41,594 bases of DNA from Lachnospiraceae bacterium (GTDB taxonomy: Bacteria; Bacillota; Clostridia; Lachnospirales; Lachnospiraceae). The stretch is taken from the NCBI GenBank assembly GCA_017558145.1, contig JAFYWF010000033.1:1-41594 (forward strand), given 5' to 3'. A model generated the notes under the pieces. The model had not been told where the DNA came from and did not search any database. It saw only the letters and a list, made by a program, of their open reading frames with translations. Below, piece after piece: positions 8,763 through 16,634 of the stretch; position 1 is the stretch's first letter; every line of letters starts with the position of its first letter. The translations under genes were made by a program, and so were the position numbers.

Positions 8763-10472
8763 TTACATCCCCTTACGATATATTGTATAAGAATCTTTTC
8801 CCATTTTCTTGGTTTCATATAGTGCCAAATCTGCACATCTGTATAATTTGTTGTAATCGCTAATCTCTTTCTGACAACTTGCAATACCTACACTGATAGA
8901 CACCTGAACACTCTCACCCTGTTCTCCTTTGCATTCTATCCGACAACTTTGCACAAGTTTTTCTGCTTTAGATGCAATGGCTTCCGGATCTACAGTATCT
9001 AACATAAATACACAGAATTCATCTCCTCCAAGTCGTCCAACCAAATCATCTTTCCGGAATAATTCTGTAAGAATAGATGAAATTTGTTTTAATAACTGAT
9101 CACCAACCGGATGTCCCAAAATATCATTCACACTCTTAAAATTATCAACATCAATAATAAAGAACGTACCCGCATACAGTTTTTGTTGTAATTTCTCTTC
9201 TATGCGTTTTTCCATAGTCGCACGATTTAAAACTCCTGTTAGGAAGTCCGTAGTTGCATTTTGTTTCAATATTTCTCCCTGCTCAACCTGCAAATCTATG
9301 TCAAAAACCGCAACATACGCATAGATATCACCACTCATGGCATCTCTTGTATAAATATAATCAAATTTTAGCCATACCCATTCTTTATCTGTTTCCTGAT
9401 ATCGTTTTGTTAGCGCCTCACCTAAGGAAAAATTATAAAGCATCCCCTGAGGTGATACACGAATTTGATGACTATAATACGGCGCACTATCTACACGTTC
9501 CCGAATAACGCTTGCATCGTTAGTGTGAGCAAATTCTTCATAATCTTCCGGATGAACACAAGTCTCTAATAAACCGGTAATTACTTTTTTCACTGCTACG
9601 CCCGATTCCCAAGTATCAGAATTCAGCCATTCTATACCTTCTTTAAACTCATCCCTGGTAATATCTAAATCAAGGCTAAAAATACCTTTTCGCATAATGG
9701 TATTTCTAAAAGCACGCTCTTTATCCAAAATATTCTCTGTATAAGTTTCATTTTTAACATATTCGATTTGGTTAGCAACCATTTCATATAATACACGACT
9801 ACTCCACCAAACAAAGCCGATTTTCAGTAGCATTTCACCACACAGCATTCTTCGAATTTCCGGTTCCAAGATTTCACTTAAAGAAAAAATCTTAAAATTC
9901 CATGTAAAGAACACAAGGAATAAAATGCATATAATGATATTACGGAAAAATAATTTTTCTGCCGCTTTTTCATGAAGTATCATTTTGTATTTTCCAAAAT
10001 GAAATCTCTTACTCCGAGTCAAATAATAACTCCAGATTCCTGCAATTATCATGGTTATAGAAAATACTATTTCATAGGTCAGAAATTTTACACTAAAGAA
10101 TCCCAAAATATTGGTAATAATCCAATACATGCAACCAAAATTAAATACACTTTTTGCATATAAATTTTTATAACACATGAAGGTATCTTCTGATACAAAC
10201 GCCAATTCTATTACTAAAATCATAGGTGTGATAACCAGGATATATATAGGTGATATAGTATCAATGAAAGGATTTACCAACACCAAAAACATTCCATTTA
10301 ATACACCAAAAATAAGAATTTCCTTTATTCCCTCTTGTTTCATTTTTGTAGGTACTTTTTTCAAAAATTCAAAATTAAGTACTGTCGTTACTATTGCTAT
10401 AAAAAAAATAGAAATTGGATTTGTTAATAGTATTTCAATTGCGTCTACAAGTCTAAATAATTCCCCATTCAT
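8763..10472 (-). CDS. Membrane diguanylate cyclase with PAS-like and GGDEF domains
   Basis: A 569-residue protein with about six or seven membrane segments in residues 1-230, a soluble PAS-like region (about 260-395, including VHPEDYEEF and a WVWLKFDYIYTRD strand) and a GGDEF domain (about 400-565). The catalytic signature RLGGDEF is intact near residue 480, and RKDD five residues before it fits the RxxD product-inhibition site, so it should make c-di-GMP from GTP. Two ATGs are possible (10478 and 10472). The run of G's sits two bases from the first and eight from the second, so 10472 is chosen. It is the first gene after the promoter at 10496-10524 and is followed four bases later by the SBP-GGDEF-EAL gene, so synthesis and breakdown enzymes are co-expressed. 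Confidence 0.9.
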   Translation of the reverse strand: MNGELFRLVDAIEILLTNPISIFFIAIVTTVLNFEFLKKVPTKMKQEGIKEILIFGVLNGMFLVLVNPFIDTISPIYILVITPMILVIELAFVSEDTFMCYKNLYAKSVFNFGCMYWIITNILGFFSVKFLTYEIVFSITMIIAGIWSYYLTRSKRFHFGKYKMILHEKAAEKLFFRNIIICILFLVFFTWNFKIFSLSEILEPEIRRMLCGEMLLKIGFVWWSSRVLYEMVANQIEYVKNETYTENILDKERAFRNTIMRKGIFSLDLDITRDEFKEGIEWLNSDTWESGVAVKKVITGLLETCVHPEDYEEFAHTNDASVIRERVDSAPYYSHQIRVSPQGMLYNFSLGEALTKRYQETDKEWVWLKFDYIYTRDAMSGDIYAYVAVFDIDLQVEQGEILKQNATTDFLTGVLNRATMEKRIEEKLQQKLYAGTFFIIDVDNFKSVNDILGHPVGDQLLKQISSILTELFRKDDLVGRLGGDEFCVFMLDTVDPEAIASKAEKLVQSCRIECKGEQGESVQVSISVGIASCQKEISDYNKLYRCADLALYETKKMGKDSYTIYRKGM

Positions 10473-10495
10473 TTGCATAGCCCCCTATTATTCCC

Positions 10496-10524
10496 ATTCT
10501 ACCACAGCGATTATAAACACTCAA
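10496..10524 (-). promoter_or_regulatory. Promoter of the c-di-GMP/peptide operon
   Basis: On the minus strand TTGAGT (10519-10524), 17 bases, TAGAAT (10496-10501), leaving a short leader of about 15-20 bases before the cyclase ribosome site. It follows the terminator at 10566-10603, so the three genes form a closed transcription unit. Confidence 0.7.
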
Positions 10525-10565
10525 CATTCAGCAATGGAAATTATCTGTAAATTGTAAATAAATTT

Positions 10566-10603
10566 AAAAAAGACTTCAGAAAATATTTTCCAAAGTCTTT
10601 TTT
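10566..10603 (-). terminator. Terminator of the DUF368 gene
   Basis: AAAAAAGACTT and AAGTCTTTTTT enclose a second palindrome, GAAAATATTTTC, forming an extended hairpin with a T-run on the minus strand. Confidence 0.8.
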
Positions 10604-10651
10604 CATACATACAATTCTTATTTTTATCTTTAAAGTTATGATTTTAGTCTT

Positions 10652-11488
10652 TTATTTCTGATTGGCAACTTTTTCATTAAACCGATCCAATACTAACGCT
10701 ATCATTACACCTACAACAAAACATAAAATATTCATCAAACTATTTTTTACGGTCTGAAAACCAGAAACCGGTATGATCATAATTGTTGCTGCAATTACAA
10801 TTCCAATTATGATATGAAAAGAAATATTGTAGTGATTTTTAAACAATCCATCTATGGTTTTTGCAAATAAGATGATAGTTGCTACTGCTCCTATCCCTCC
10901 CGGAACCAAAACTGTAAATTCAAAATGTCCGATTCCAGATACAAAGGGTTCATATAATCCTAAGGGCATAAGTAAAGTGGAAAAACTCATTCCGGGAGCA
11001 ATAACACTTAATGCCAAACAAAATCCGCAAAATAAGTACCAGATAAAATTAGGCTGAATACTCACTGCAAATATTTTCAAACCAAATAACAACACAAAAA
11101 CAAAAAACATTGCTAATCCTACAGCAATAAAAGATGTTTTATTTCTTCCTTTTTCTCCGCCTTCTCGAAATAAAGTTGGAAGCATTCCTGTAATTAATCC
11201 AATAAACACACACACACTTTGTGACGGATACTTTTCCAATAAAACAGATAACACATTGGCAACTCCTAAAAAACCAATGGCACCACCAATTCCAAAAGGC
11301 ACCAACACCGGCAAATGAGTTCTCATAGTTTTATAGGGATTTGCCAGAAACTCCATTATGGTTTTATAAACTCCGAATATTACACAAAGCACACCGCCGG
11401 AAACCCCCGGTAAGACTGCACCTAAGCCTACCAACGCACCCTGTAATACTAAAATTAATAACCGAGTCGCAGAAATATTTTTTAACAT
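10652..11488 (-). CDS. popT: DUF368 membrane protein, PopT-like undecaprenyl-phosphate translocase
   Basis: A 278-residue polytopic membrane protein of the DUF368 family. Members (PopT) have been shown to recycle the lipid carrier undecaprenyl phosphate across the membrane for cell-wall synthesis. The protein starts with a hydrophobic repeat containing LGAVLPGVSGGVLCVIFGVY (about residues 22-41) and repeats the idea near the middle with SVIAPGMSFSTLLMPLGLYE (about 161-180). These two Pro-Gly-rich re-entrant-like segments are the family signature. Eight or so hydrophobic segments are visible. AAGGG lies eight bases before the ATG. It is a single gene between two terminators. The family call is firm; function in this organism is taken from characterised relatives. 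Confidence 0.8.
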   Translation of the reverse strand: MLKNISATRLLILVLQGALVGLGAVLPGVSGGVLCVIFGVYKTIMEFLANPYKTMRTHLPVLVPFGIGGAIGFLGVANVLSVLLEKYPSQSVCVFIGLITGMLPTLFREGGEKGRNKTSFIAVGLAMFFVFVLLFGLKIFAVSIQPNFIWYLFCGFCLALSVIAPGMSFSTLLMPLGLYEPFVSGIGHFEFTVLVPGGIGAVATIILFAKTIDGLFKNHYNISFHIIIGIVIAATIMIIPVSGFQTVKNSLMNILCFVVGVMIALVLDRFNEKVANQK

Positions 11489-11534
11489 TTGATTTACCCT
11501 TCCATACTAATTATTATCATTTCTCCTAGTATAT

Positions 11535-11566
11535 GATAAAAATAACGCCGGGAAAGCTTCCCGGCG
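11535..11566 (-). terminator. Terminator of the Na+/Ca2+ exchanger gene
   Basis: A GC-rich perfect 9-bp stem, CGCCGGGAA (11546-11554) with TTCCCGGCG (11558-11566) and a 3-base loop, is followed on the minus strand by TTATTTTTAT. Confidence 0.85.
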
Positions 11567-11604
11567 CCACTTTATCTTTCGTATGTAATCGTTACTATAA
11601 CTTT

Positions 11605-12555
11605 TTATCTCATTATTAAATATACTGTATACACTACGTATACCAGAACCATGGAAATTCCCATTGTTCTCGTTACTTTTTTTGTCTTCGCAATCGGAAG
11701 ATAGGATAACACCATCACACCTATTAACATTCCTATATCATATAGATACGTACTGCTTACATTCATTGGTAAAATAGTTGATGATACTCCTAAAATTAAA
11801 AAGACATTAAAAATATTAGATCCAATGACATTACCTACTGCAATGTCGCTTTCTCCTTTTTTCGCAGCTATAATAGAAGTTACAAGCTCCGGTAATGAAG
11901 TCCCAAGCGCCACAATAGTTAACCCAATAATTGCCTCACTAAGTCCAAAAAATCTGGCAATTTCTTTTGCCCCTTCTACAGACAAGTCTCCGCCCCAAAC
12001 AATACCCGCAAGACCAATTGCAATCAAAATAATTGCTTTCAAAGCAGGCATTACTTCTGCGTTTTCTTCTTCCTCCGTACGTCCTTCCATACCGGCTTTA
12101 ACTGTCATTACCATAAAACCGACAAATGCAATCAACAAAATAATACCATCTGTTCTTCCTAATGACATTACGTCTGCCTTAAAGAAAACAGTATCCATAG
12201 CAAGAATCCCAAGTAATACAGCAGCAAAAATTGATAATGGATAATCTTTCTTAATCATTCCTTTTTCAACAGCAATTGGTGTAATCGCTGCACTAGCACC
12301 AAGTACTACCAAAGTATTAAAAATATTAGAACCTACCACATTACCAATAGCAATATCGTTACTTCCTTTCAGCGCAGCTGTAATACTTACTGCCAGTTCC
12401 GGCGCACTTGTACCAAATGCTACAATCGTCAATCCAATCACAAATGCCGGAATTCTTAGTTTCTTTGCTACAGAAGAAGCACCATCTACAAAGAAATCTG
12501 CACCTTTTACAAGAAGCAAAAAACCAATTACTAATTTACATAATGATAAAATCAT
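11605..12555 (-). CDS. CaCA-family calcium/sodium antiporter
   Basis: A 316-residue membrane antiporter of the YrbG-like, K+-dependent Na+/Ca2+ exchanger branch. It contains the two internally homologous alpha-repeats that bind the cations: [18 protein letters not shown] with [16 protein letters not shown] in the first half (about residues 41-85), and [18 protein letters not shown] with [16 protein letters not shown] in the second (about 211-257). About ten membrane segments are present, with an acidic cytoplasmic loop (EEEENAE) between the halves, as in the family. AAAGGAG precedes the ATG by six bases. It starts 33 bases after the tRNA terminator at 12588-12613, leaving little room for a separate promoter. 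Confidence 0.92.
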   Translation of the reverse strand: MILSLCKLVIGFLLLVKGADFFVDGASSVAKKLRIPAFVIGLTIVAFGTSAPELAVSITAALKGSNDIAIGNVVGSNIFNTLVVLGASAAITPIAVEKGMIKKDYPLSIFAAVLLGILAMDTVFFKADVMSLGRTDGIILLIAFVGFMVMTVKAGMEGRTEEEENAEVMPALKAIILIAIGLAGIVWGGDLSVEGAKEIARFFGLSEAIIGLTIVALGTSLPELVTSIIAAKKGESDIAVGNVIGSNIFNVFLILGVSSTILPMNVSSTYLYDIGMLIGVMVLSYLPIAKTKKVTRTMGISMVLVYVVYTVYLIMR

Positions 12556-12587
12556 ACTTACTCCTTTGTCTTACATATCAAATATAC

Positions 12588-12613
12588 AAAAAAGCCTTGA
12601 TTATCAAGGCTTT
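12588..12613 (-). terminator. Terminator of the tRNA-Pro gene
   Basis: AAAGCCTTGA (12591-12600) and TCAAGGCTTT (12604-12613) form a perfect 10-bp stem with a 3-base loop and a T-run on the minus strand, seven bases after the tRNA end. Confidence 0.88.
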
Positions 12614-12619
12614 CAGTAA

Positions 12620-12692
12620 TCGGAATGACAAGACTTGAACTTGCGACCTCTACTTCCCTAAAGTAGCGCTCTACCACCTGAGCCACATCCCG
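12620..12692 (-). tRNA. tRNA-Pro (anticodon AGG)
   Basis: A 73-base cloverleaf can be folded by hand. The acceptor stem is CGGGATG/CATTCCG (one G-T pair), the D arm GCTC/GAGC has loop AGGTGGTA, the anticodon stem CTACT/AGTAG has loop TTAGGGA, the variable region is AGGTC, the T arm GCAAG/CTTGT has loop TTCAAGT, and the discriminator is A. The anticodon at positions 34-36 is AGG, reading CCU, and other CCN codons if A34 is changed to inosine. CCA is not encoded. It is transcribed as a single tRNA with its own promoter and terminator. Confidence 0.92.
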
Positions 12693-12738
12693 AAGTGTTA
12701 AAAATCATTTTAATCTGTATTTTCAAACCACGCTGATT

Positions 12739-12767
12739 ATTTTAACACTAAATTTTTTATTTGTAAA
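12739..12767 (-). promoter_or_regulatory. Promoter of the tRNA-Pro gene
   Basis: On the minus strand TTTACA (12762-12767), 17 bases, TAAAAT (12739-12744), about 45 bases upstream of the mature tRNA 5' end. Confidence 0.55.
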
Positions 12768-12840
12768 CAACTTTTCATGAATCACTATTAGAATTGAGCT
12801 TTCATTCGCTTCGGAAAATATTTTTATGTACTTTGCTATA

Positions 12841-13287
12841 TTATAATTCCGCACTATCAAGCACAATTGTGAATGGTCCATCATTCAAAAGTTCCACTTT
12901 CATATCTGCACCAAATTCTCCCTGTTCCACTATATCTACCAAAGCTTTACACTTTGAAATAATATATTCATATAAAGCATTTGCCTTTTCAGGTTTTGCA
13001 GCGTGAACAAAACTCGGTCGATTTCCTTTTTTACAGTCTGCATACAGAGTAAACTGACTCACTAATAAGAGTTCCCCACCAACGCTTTGCAAATCCAAGT
13101 TTGTTTTACCGTTTTCATCCTCAAAAATTCGCATTCCTACTAATTTTTTAACCATTTTGTCTGCAATTATCTCATCATCAGACTCACAAACACCAATGAG
13201 AACCAAAAAACCTTTCTCTATTTTCCCCAAAATTTTCCCGTCTACGGTTACTGAAGCATGTTTTACCCTTTGAATTACAAATTTCAT
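12841..13287 (-). CDS. dtd: D-aminoacyl-tRNA deacylase
   Basis: A 148-residue cytoplasmic enzyme that removes D-amino acids (and glycine from tRNA-Ala) wrongly attached to tRNA. It is full length for the family. It starts [17 protein letters not shown] and has the active-site stretch [20 protein letters not shown] (about residues 75-94) and the cross-subunit Gly-Pro motif [11 protein letters not shown] close to the C-terminus (about 135-145). AAGGTGAG precedes the ATG. The terminator of the upstream HAD gene ends about 15 bases before the start codon, so expression may depend on read-through. Confidence 0.97.
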   Translation of the reverse strand: MKFVIQRVKHASVTVDGKILGKIEKGFLVLIGVCESDDEIIADKMVKKLVGMRIFEDENGKTNLDLQSVGGELLLVSQFTLYADCKKGNRPSFVHAAKPEKANALYEYIISKCKALVDIVEQGEFGADMKVELLNDGPFTIVLDSAEL

Positions 13288-13302
13288 ATTCTTCTCACCT
13301 TA

Positions 13303-13337
13303 AAAATTAGCTTCCGATTCTTTTTAATCGAAAGCCA
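13303..13337 (-). terminator. Terminator/attenuator between the HAD phosphatase gene and dtd
   Basis: On the minus strand GGCTTTCGATT, a five- to six-base loop, AATCGGAAGC with one G-U pair, then TAATTTTTA. The T-run ends about 15 bases before the dtd start codon, next to its ribosome site. Confidence 0.65.
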
Positions 13338-13371
13338 ATCTCCTTTTCTTGTTTCTACCTAATTTATTATT

Positions 13372-14193
13372 TTATAACATTTTCAAAATCTGGAGTACAC
13401 CATCATTTTCATTTGTATCTGCGACATATTTACAAACTGCCTTAACTTCTTCCCTGGCATTTCCAATAGCCACACTATTAGGAATACTGGTAAGCATTCC
13501 CATATCATTCATATTATCTCCGATAGCCATAACTTCTTCCGGTTTCACATCATACATTTCCATTAATTCCTTTAACGCAACGCCTTTATCGACATTTTTT
13601 TGCATGACATTAAACCAATATTGCCCTCCCGGAACAGCTTTTATCAACTCATGCTGATTCCATTTCTCAATAAATTTATGTCCTACAGCTGCTTCTGCAT
13701 CTATTGGATCATACATCCCGAAACTCATGACTCCGGCCCCCTCCGGTAAACTATCTGCCATTTCCTCTAATTCCGTTACCTGAAGGAAAAAATCCTCTCT
13801 AAGTATTCTGCAAAATTCCTGATTCTTTTTCCAAGCATAAGCTCCTGTTAGTGAAGAAATATACGTTACTTCTTTTACTTCATCCGTTAAATCATTCACC
13901 ATATCCTTAATTAATTCATCCGGAATCGTGTGGGCTTTTATTGTCTTTCCCTGGTAAGTTAATACTGCACCATTATCATTGATAAAAATAATATCATCAA
14001 TTACCGGAGCAAACAACGGCTTGGATGCAGCATAAGATCTCCCTGAAACTACTGCAAACATAATCCCTTTTTCTTTTAAACGTTTAATTTCATCATAATA
14101 CTCAGGATTTAATCCGGCTTTTCCTTCTTCTACCAGTGTACCATCTACATCGCTACACACCAATTTAATTTTACTTAACATTTCTTTATCCAT
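13372..14193 (-). CDS. HAD-superfamily Cof-type phosphatase
   Basis: A 273-residue cytoplasmic phosphatase of the Cof/YidA branch of the haloacid dehalogenase superfamily; relatives dephosphorylate sugar phosphates or FMN. All four HAD motifs are visible: CSDVDGTLV (nucleophile Asp and general acid Asp, about residues 13-21), VVSGRS (motif II), a conserved Lys in VDKGVALKEL (motif III) and GDNMNDMGML (motif IV, metal-binding). The cap domain lies between motifs II and III, as in the C2-cap group. The start ATG at 14193 follows an AGGAATAGG stretch. It is the gene before dtd, separated from it by a hairpin. The substrate is unknown. Confidence 0.9.
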   Translation of the reverse strand: MDKEMLSKIKLVCSDVDGTLVEEGKAGLNPEYYDEIKRLKEKGIMFAVVSGRSYAASKPLFAPVIDDIIFINDNGAVLTYQGKTIKAHTIPDELIKDMVNDLTDEVKEVTYISSLTGAYAWKKNQEFCRILREDFFLQVTELEEMADSLPEGAGVMSFGMYDPIDAEAAVGHKFIEKWNQHELIKAVPGGQYWFNVMQKNVDKGVALKELMEMYDVKPEEVMAIGDNMNDMGMLTSIPNSVAIGNAREEVKAVCKYVADTNENDGVLQILKML

Positions 14194-14235
14194 AATTCTA
14201 CCTATTCCTTAAACACCTGTTATCATTACATAAAC

Positions 14236-14262
14236 GAACCGCCTCAAACGATAAGGCGGTTC
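14236..14262 (-). terminator. Terminator of the chemoreceptor gene
   Basis: GAACCGCCT (14236-14244) and AGGCGGTTC (14254-14262) form a 9-bp GC-rich stem about 40 bases after the chemoreceptor stop. The T-run on the minus strand is weak (GTTTATGT). Confidence 0.65.
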
Positions 14263-14303
14263 CATTTACTTTACTTATTATCATTTTTTCACATAAAATG
14301 CAA

Positions 14304-16433
14304 CTATTTTAATTCAAACATCTGCACCAATTCATTTAATGTTTCTGCCTGTGCAGCCAATTCTTCACTGGTTGCAGAGGTTTCTTCTGCCATTGCGGAG
14401 TTATCCTGAATTCCACGTGACATTTCCTCTACACCATCTCTAATCTGAAGCATACTCTGCATCTGTACTTCTGCATTTTCTGCAGTTTTCTGAATCATAG
14501 CATTTACTTCATCTATCTTTTCTACTGCCTGTGTTAAGGAGGCTACTACATCATCCACCAATGCATTACCATTTTTAATTTCAGCCAAAGAAACACCAAT
14601 CAAATCACGCGTTGTATTTACTGCATGCGCACTTTCATTTGCTAATTTTCCAATTTCACTGGCAACAACTGCAAAACCTCTACCGGCTTCTCCTGCACGA
14701 GCCGCTTCAATAGAAGCATTTAACGATAAAAGATTGGTCTGTTCTGCAATATCTTCAATTGTTGTGATAATACCAACTACTTTATTAGAAGCTTCCTGAA
14801 TCTTATTCATAGCACCACGCATGCGATCCATTTGCTGCTGGCTTTCTTCCATCATAATAGTTACTTCATTGGTATGACGTGCTGACTGCTGTGCATCATC
14901 TTTGTTTTCTTCTACCTGCTCGGATACTGTTACTGCAGTAGCTACTAATTCTTCGATAGCTGCTGCTTGCATTTCAGCTCCTTCGGCCAAACTTTGTGCA
15001 GCCTTCGCAAGATCATCCGAACCAACAGATACCTGTTCTGAACTATCTTTGATATTATGCATCACCTCATTGATAGATTCAGAAATATGAATCAAGGCGT
15101 CCTTCACCTTCTGGAACTCACCTACATAAGCATATTTCAATTGAATCGCAAGCTTACCATTGGCCATTTGTGCCAGTACTTCTGAAATTTCATCAATATA
15201 ATTTATATATTCTTTCAAACGTTTTACTGTCTTTTCAATGGAACGACCTAACTCTCCTACTTCATCCTCACTGGTCACATTAAGTTCCACATCCAAATCA
15301 CCATCTGCAAGCTTCATAGCTGCGTCATTTAACTCTCCAAGTGGTTTTACAATACGAGCTGCTGCTTTACGCATACTAAGTACAATTACGACTAAGCCAA
15401 GAATAAAAATAACAACAAACATTAGGATTAGTGAAATCACAGATGAATTATATTCCCAGTTGGTAATACAACTTAAAACCATATATCCTGTTTCACCGAC
15501 GTTAGCCAAATATCCATATTTACTCTGTCCGTTGGTTCTGTATTTCATCAGTCCTTCTGTCTTATTAGCTATGGCTTCTTTTAAATTATTAGAAATCTTC
15601 ATGTCATTGATATTTGTTCCCACAACACTTTCATCCGGATGATAAACGAAGGTGCCATCCTCACTCAACAACATAACATATCCATTATTCCCAATCTTAA
15701 ATTCCGCCATGTTAACCATAATCACATCCGTGGCAATATCCATACCTGATACACCCAAGACTTTGCCCGTCTTATCCAAAATCGGTGTGGCAATGGTAAT
15801 CACTTCTTTTCCGGTAGTGGTTTCCAAAAACGGAACAGTATAAACTGTCTTTCCATCTAAACAATGGGACCATGGTCTGTCATAAATATCCCAAGATTCA
15901 TCGGAAATATACCCTGAAGATGTGGCAATTACACTGGCATCCAAATCTGCAAACCATACAGAATTAATGTTTTCCTCATCCAATGCCTGAATCTGCTGAA
16001 TTGTTGTTAACGCATCTGCATAACCACTATGTTTTGCTAAACTTTCAGGTATAGACACAGTTTTTAATAAAAATTGTATTTCAGGATTTACTGCCAACTG
16101 TGTTGCCATGGTATCAAAAGGTGAAAAAAATGCATAAATCTGATTGGAAGCTACCTGAGACTCCAACTGAAGTTCCGTATCATTGGCATCTTTTACAATA
16201 TTATTCACCATAAGAGTGGCAATGACTGCAATCACTACCAAAACCAAAATCACACTTTTACCGATACGACTCTGAATTTGATTGGAAATGCCGTTTTTAT
16301 GTTCTGATTTTGTTCCAATACTCTGTGTTTTTCCGTTCTTTTTTGAAAAAACAGCTGCAAAAGCCTTCATATCAATTTTTTTATTTCCCGGATTATTCTC
16401 CGTCTTCTCTTTTTTGATTTTCTTCAATGCCAT
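14304..16433 (-). CDS. Methyl-accepting chemotaxis protein with extracellular Cache domain
   Basis: A 709-residue transmembrane chemoreceptor. In order: a 58-residue basic cytoplasmic tail, TM1 (about 59-78), a double-Cache sensor outside the cell (about 85-325, with [19 protein letters not shown] and [11 protein letters not shown]), TM2 (about 330-352), a HAMP linker (about 353-410), and a coiled-coil signalling domain whose hairpin tip reads [20 protein letters not shown] followed by [15 protein letters not shown]. This tip contacts CheA/CheW. Of the known amino-acid-binding Cache motif, the Arg-x-Trp, the later Tyr and the terminal Asp are present, but other positions differ, so the ligand is open. 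GGAGG lies eight bases before the ATG. It follows the pilus cluster terminator and is a separate unit; no che genes are nearby. Confidence 0.93.
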   Translation of the reverse strand: MALKKIKKEKTENNPGNKKIDMKAFAAVFSKKNGKTQSIGTKSEHKNGISNQIQSRIGKSVILVLVVIAVIATLMVNNIVKDANDTELQLESQVASNQIYAFFSPFDTMATQLAVNPEIQFLLKTVSIPESLAKHSGYADALTTIQQIQALDEENINSVWFADLDASVIATSSGYISDESWDIYDRPWSHCLDGKTVYTVPFLETTTGKEVITIATPILDKTGKVLGVSGMDIATDVIMVNMAEFKIGNNGYVMLLSEDGTFVYHPDESVVGTNINDMKISNNLKEAIANKTEGLMKYRTNGQSKYGYLANVGETGYMVLSCITNWEYNSSVISLILMFVVIFILGLVVIVLSMRKAAARIVKPLGELNDAAMKLADGDLDVELNVTSEDEVGELGRSIEKTVKRLKEYINYIDEISEVLAQMANGKLAIQLKYAYVGEFQKVKDALIHISESINEVMHNIKDSSEQVSVGSDDLAKAAQSLAEGAEMQAAAIEELVATAVTVSEQVEENKDDAQQSARHTNEVTIMMEESQQQMDRMRGAMNKIQEASNKVVGIITTIEDIAEQTNLLSLNASIEAARAGEAGRGFAVVASEIGKLANESAHAVNTTRDLIGVSLAEIKNGNALVDDVVASLTQAVEKIDEVNAMIQKTAENAEVQMQSMLQIRDGVEEMSRGIQDNSAMAEETSATSEELAAQAETLNELVQMFELK

Positions 16434-16597
16434 TACCTATTCCTCCGTAGCAGACACACTTCTAATTAGTACTATCATATCACTAATTAATCCCCAAATC
16501 CAGCAAAAAAGACAAATATATTAATAATTTTTACAATTTATTTCCTATTTTTTGCAAAATTTGAGACATGACTCACTAGAAGTACCTATAGCCGAAA

Positions 16598-16623
16598 ACA
16601 GCTCGGGTATTTTCCCCGAGCTG
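16598..16623 (-). terminator. Terminator of the type IV pilus cluster
   Basis: CAGCTCGGG and CCCGAGCTG form a strong stem with a short loop, followed on the minus strand by TTTTCGG. It lies about 12 bases after the stop of the DUF5057-type gene. Confidence 0.8.
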
Positions 16624-16634
16624 CTTTGCATGTT

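Noticed and set aside
8759..8884. Upstream extension of the receptor gene giving a 122-base overlap with the cyclase gene
   Set aside because: The extra 42 residues lie before a proper signal peptide, and the ATG at 8758 has a good ribosome site four bases after the upstream stop.
12556..12600. Promoter for the Na+/Ca2+ exchanger inside the tRNA terminator (TTGATA, 17 bases, TATTTG)
   Set aside because: The -10 box matches at only three positions; kept only as part of the read-through observation.
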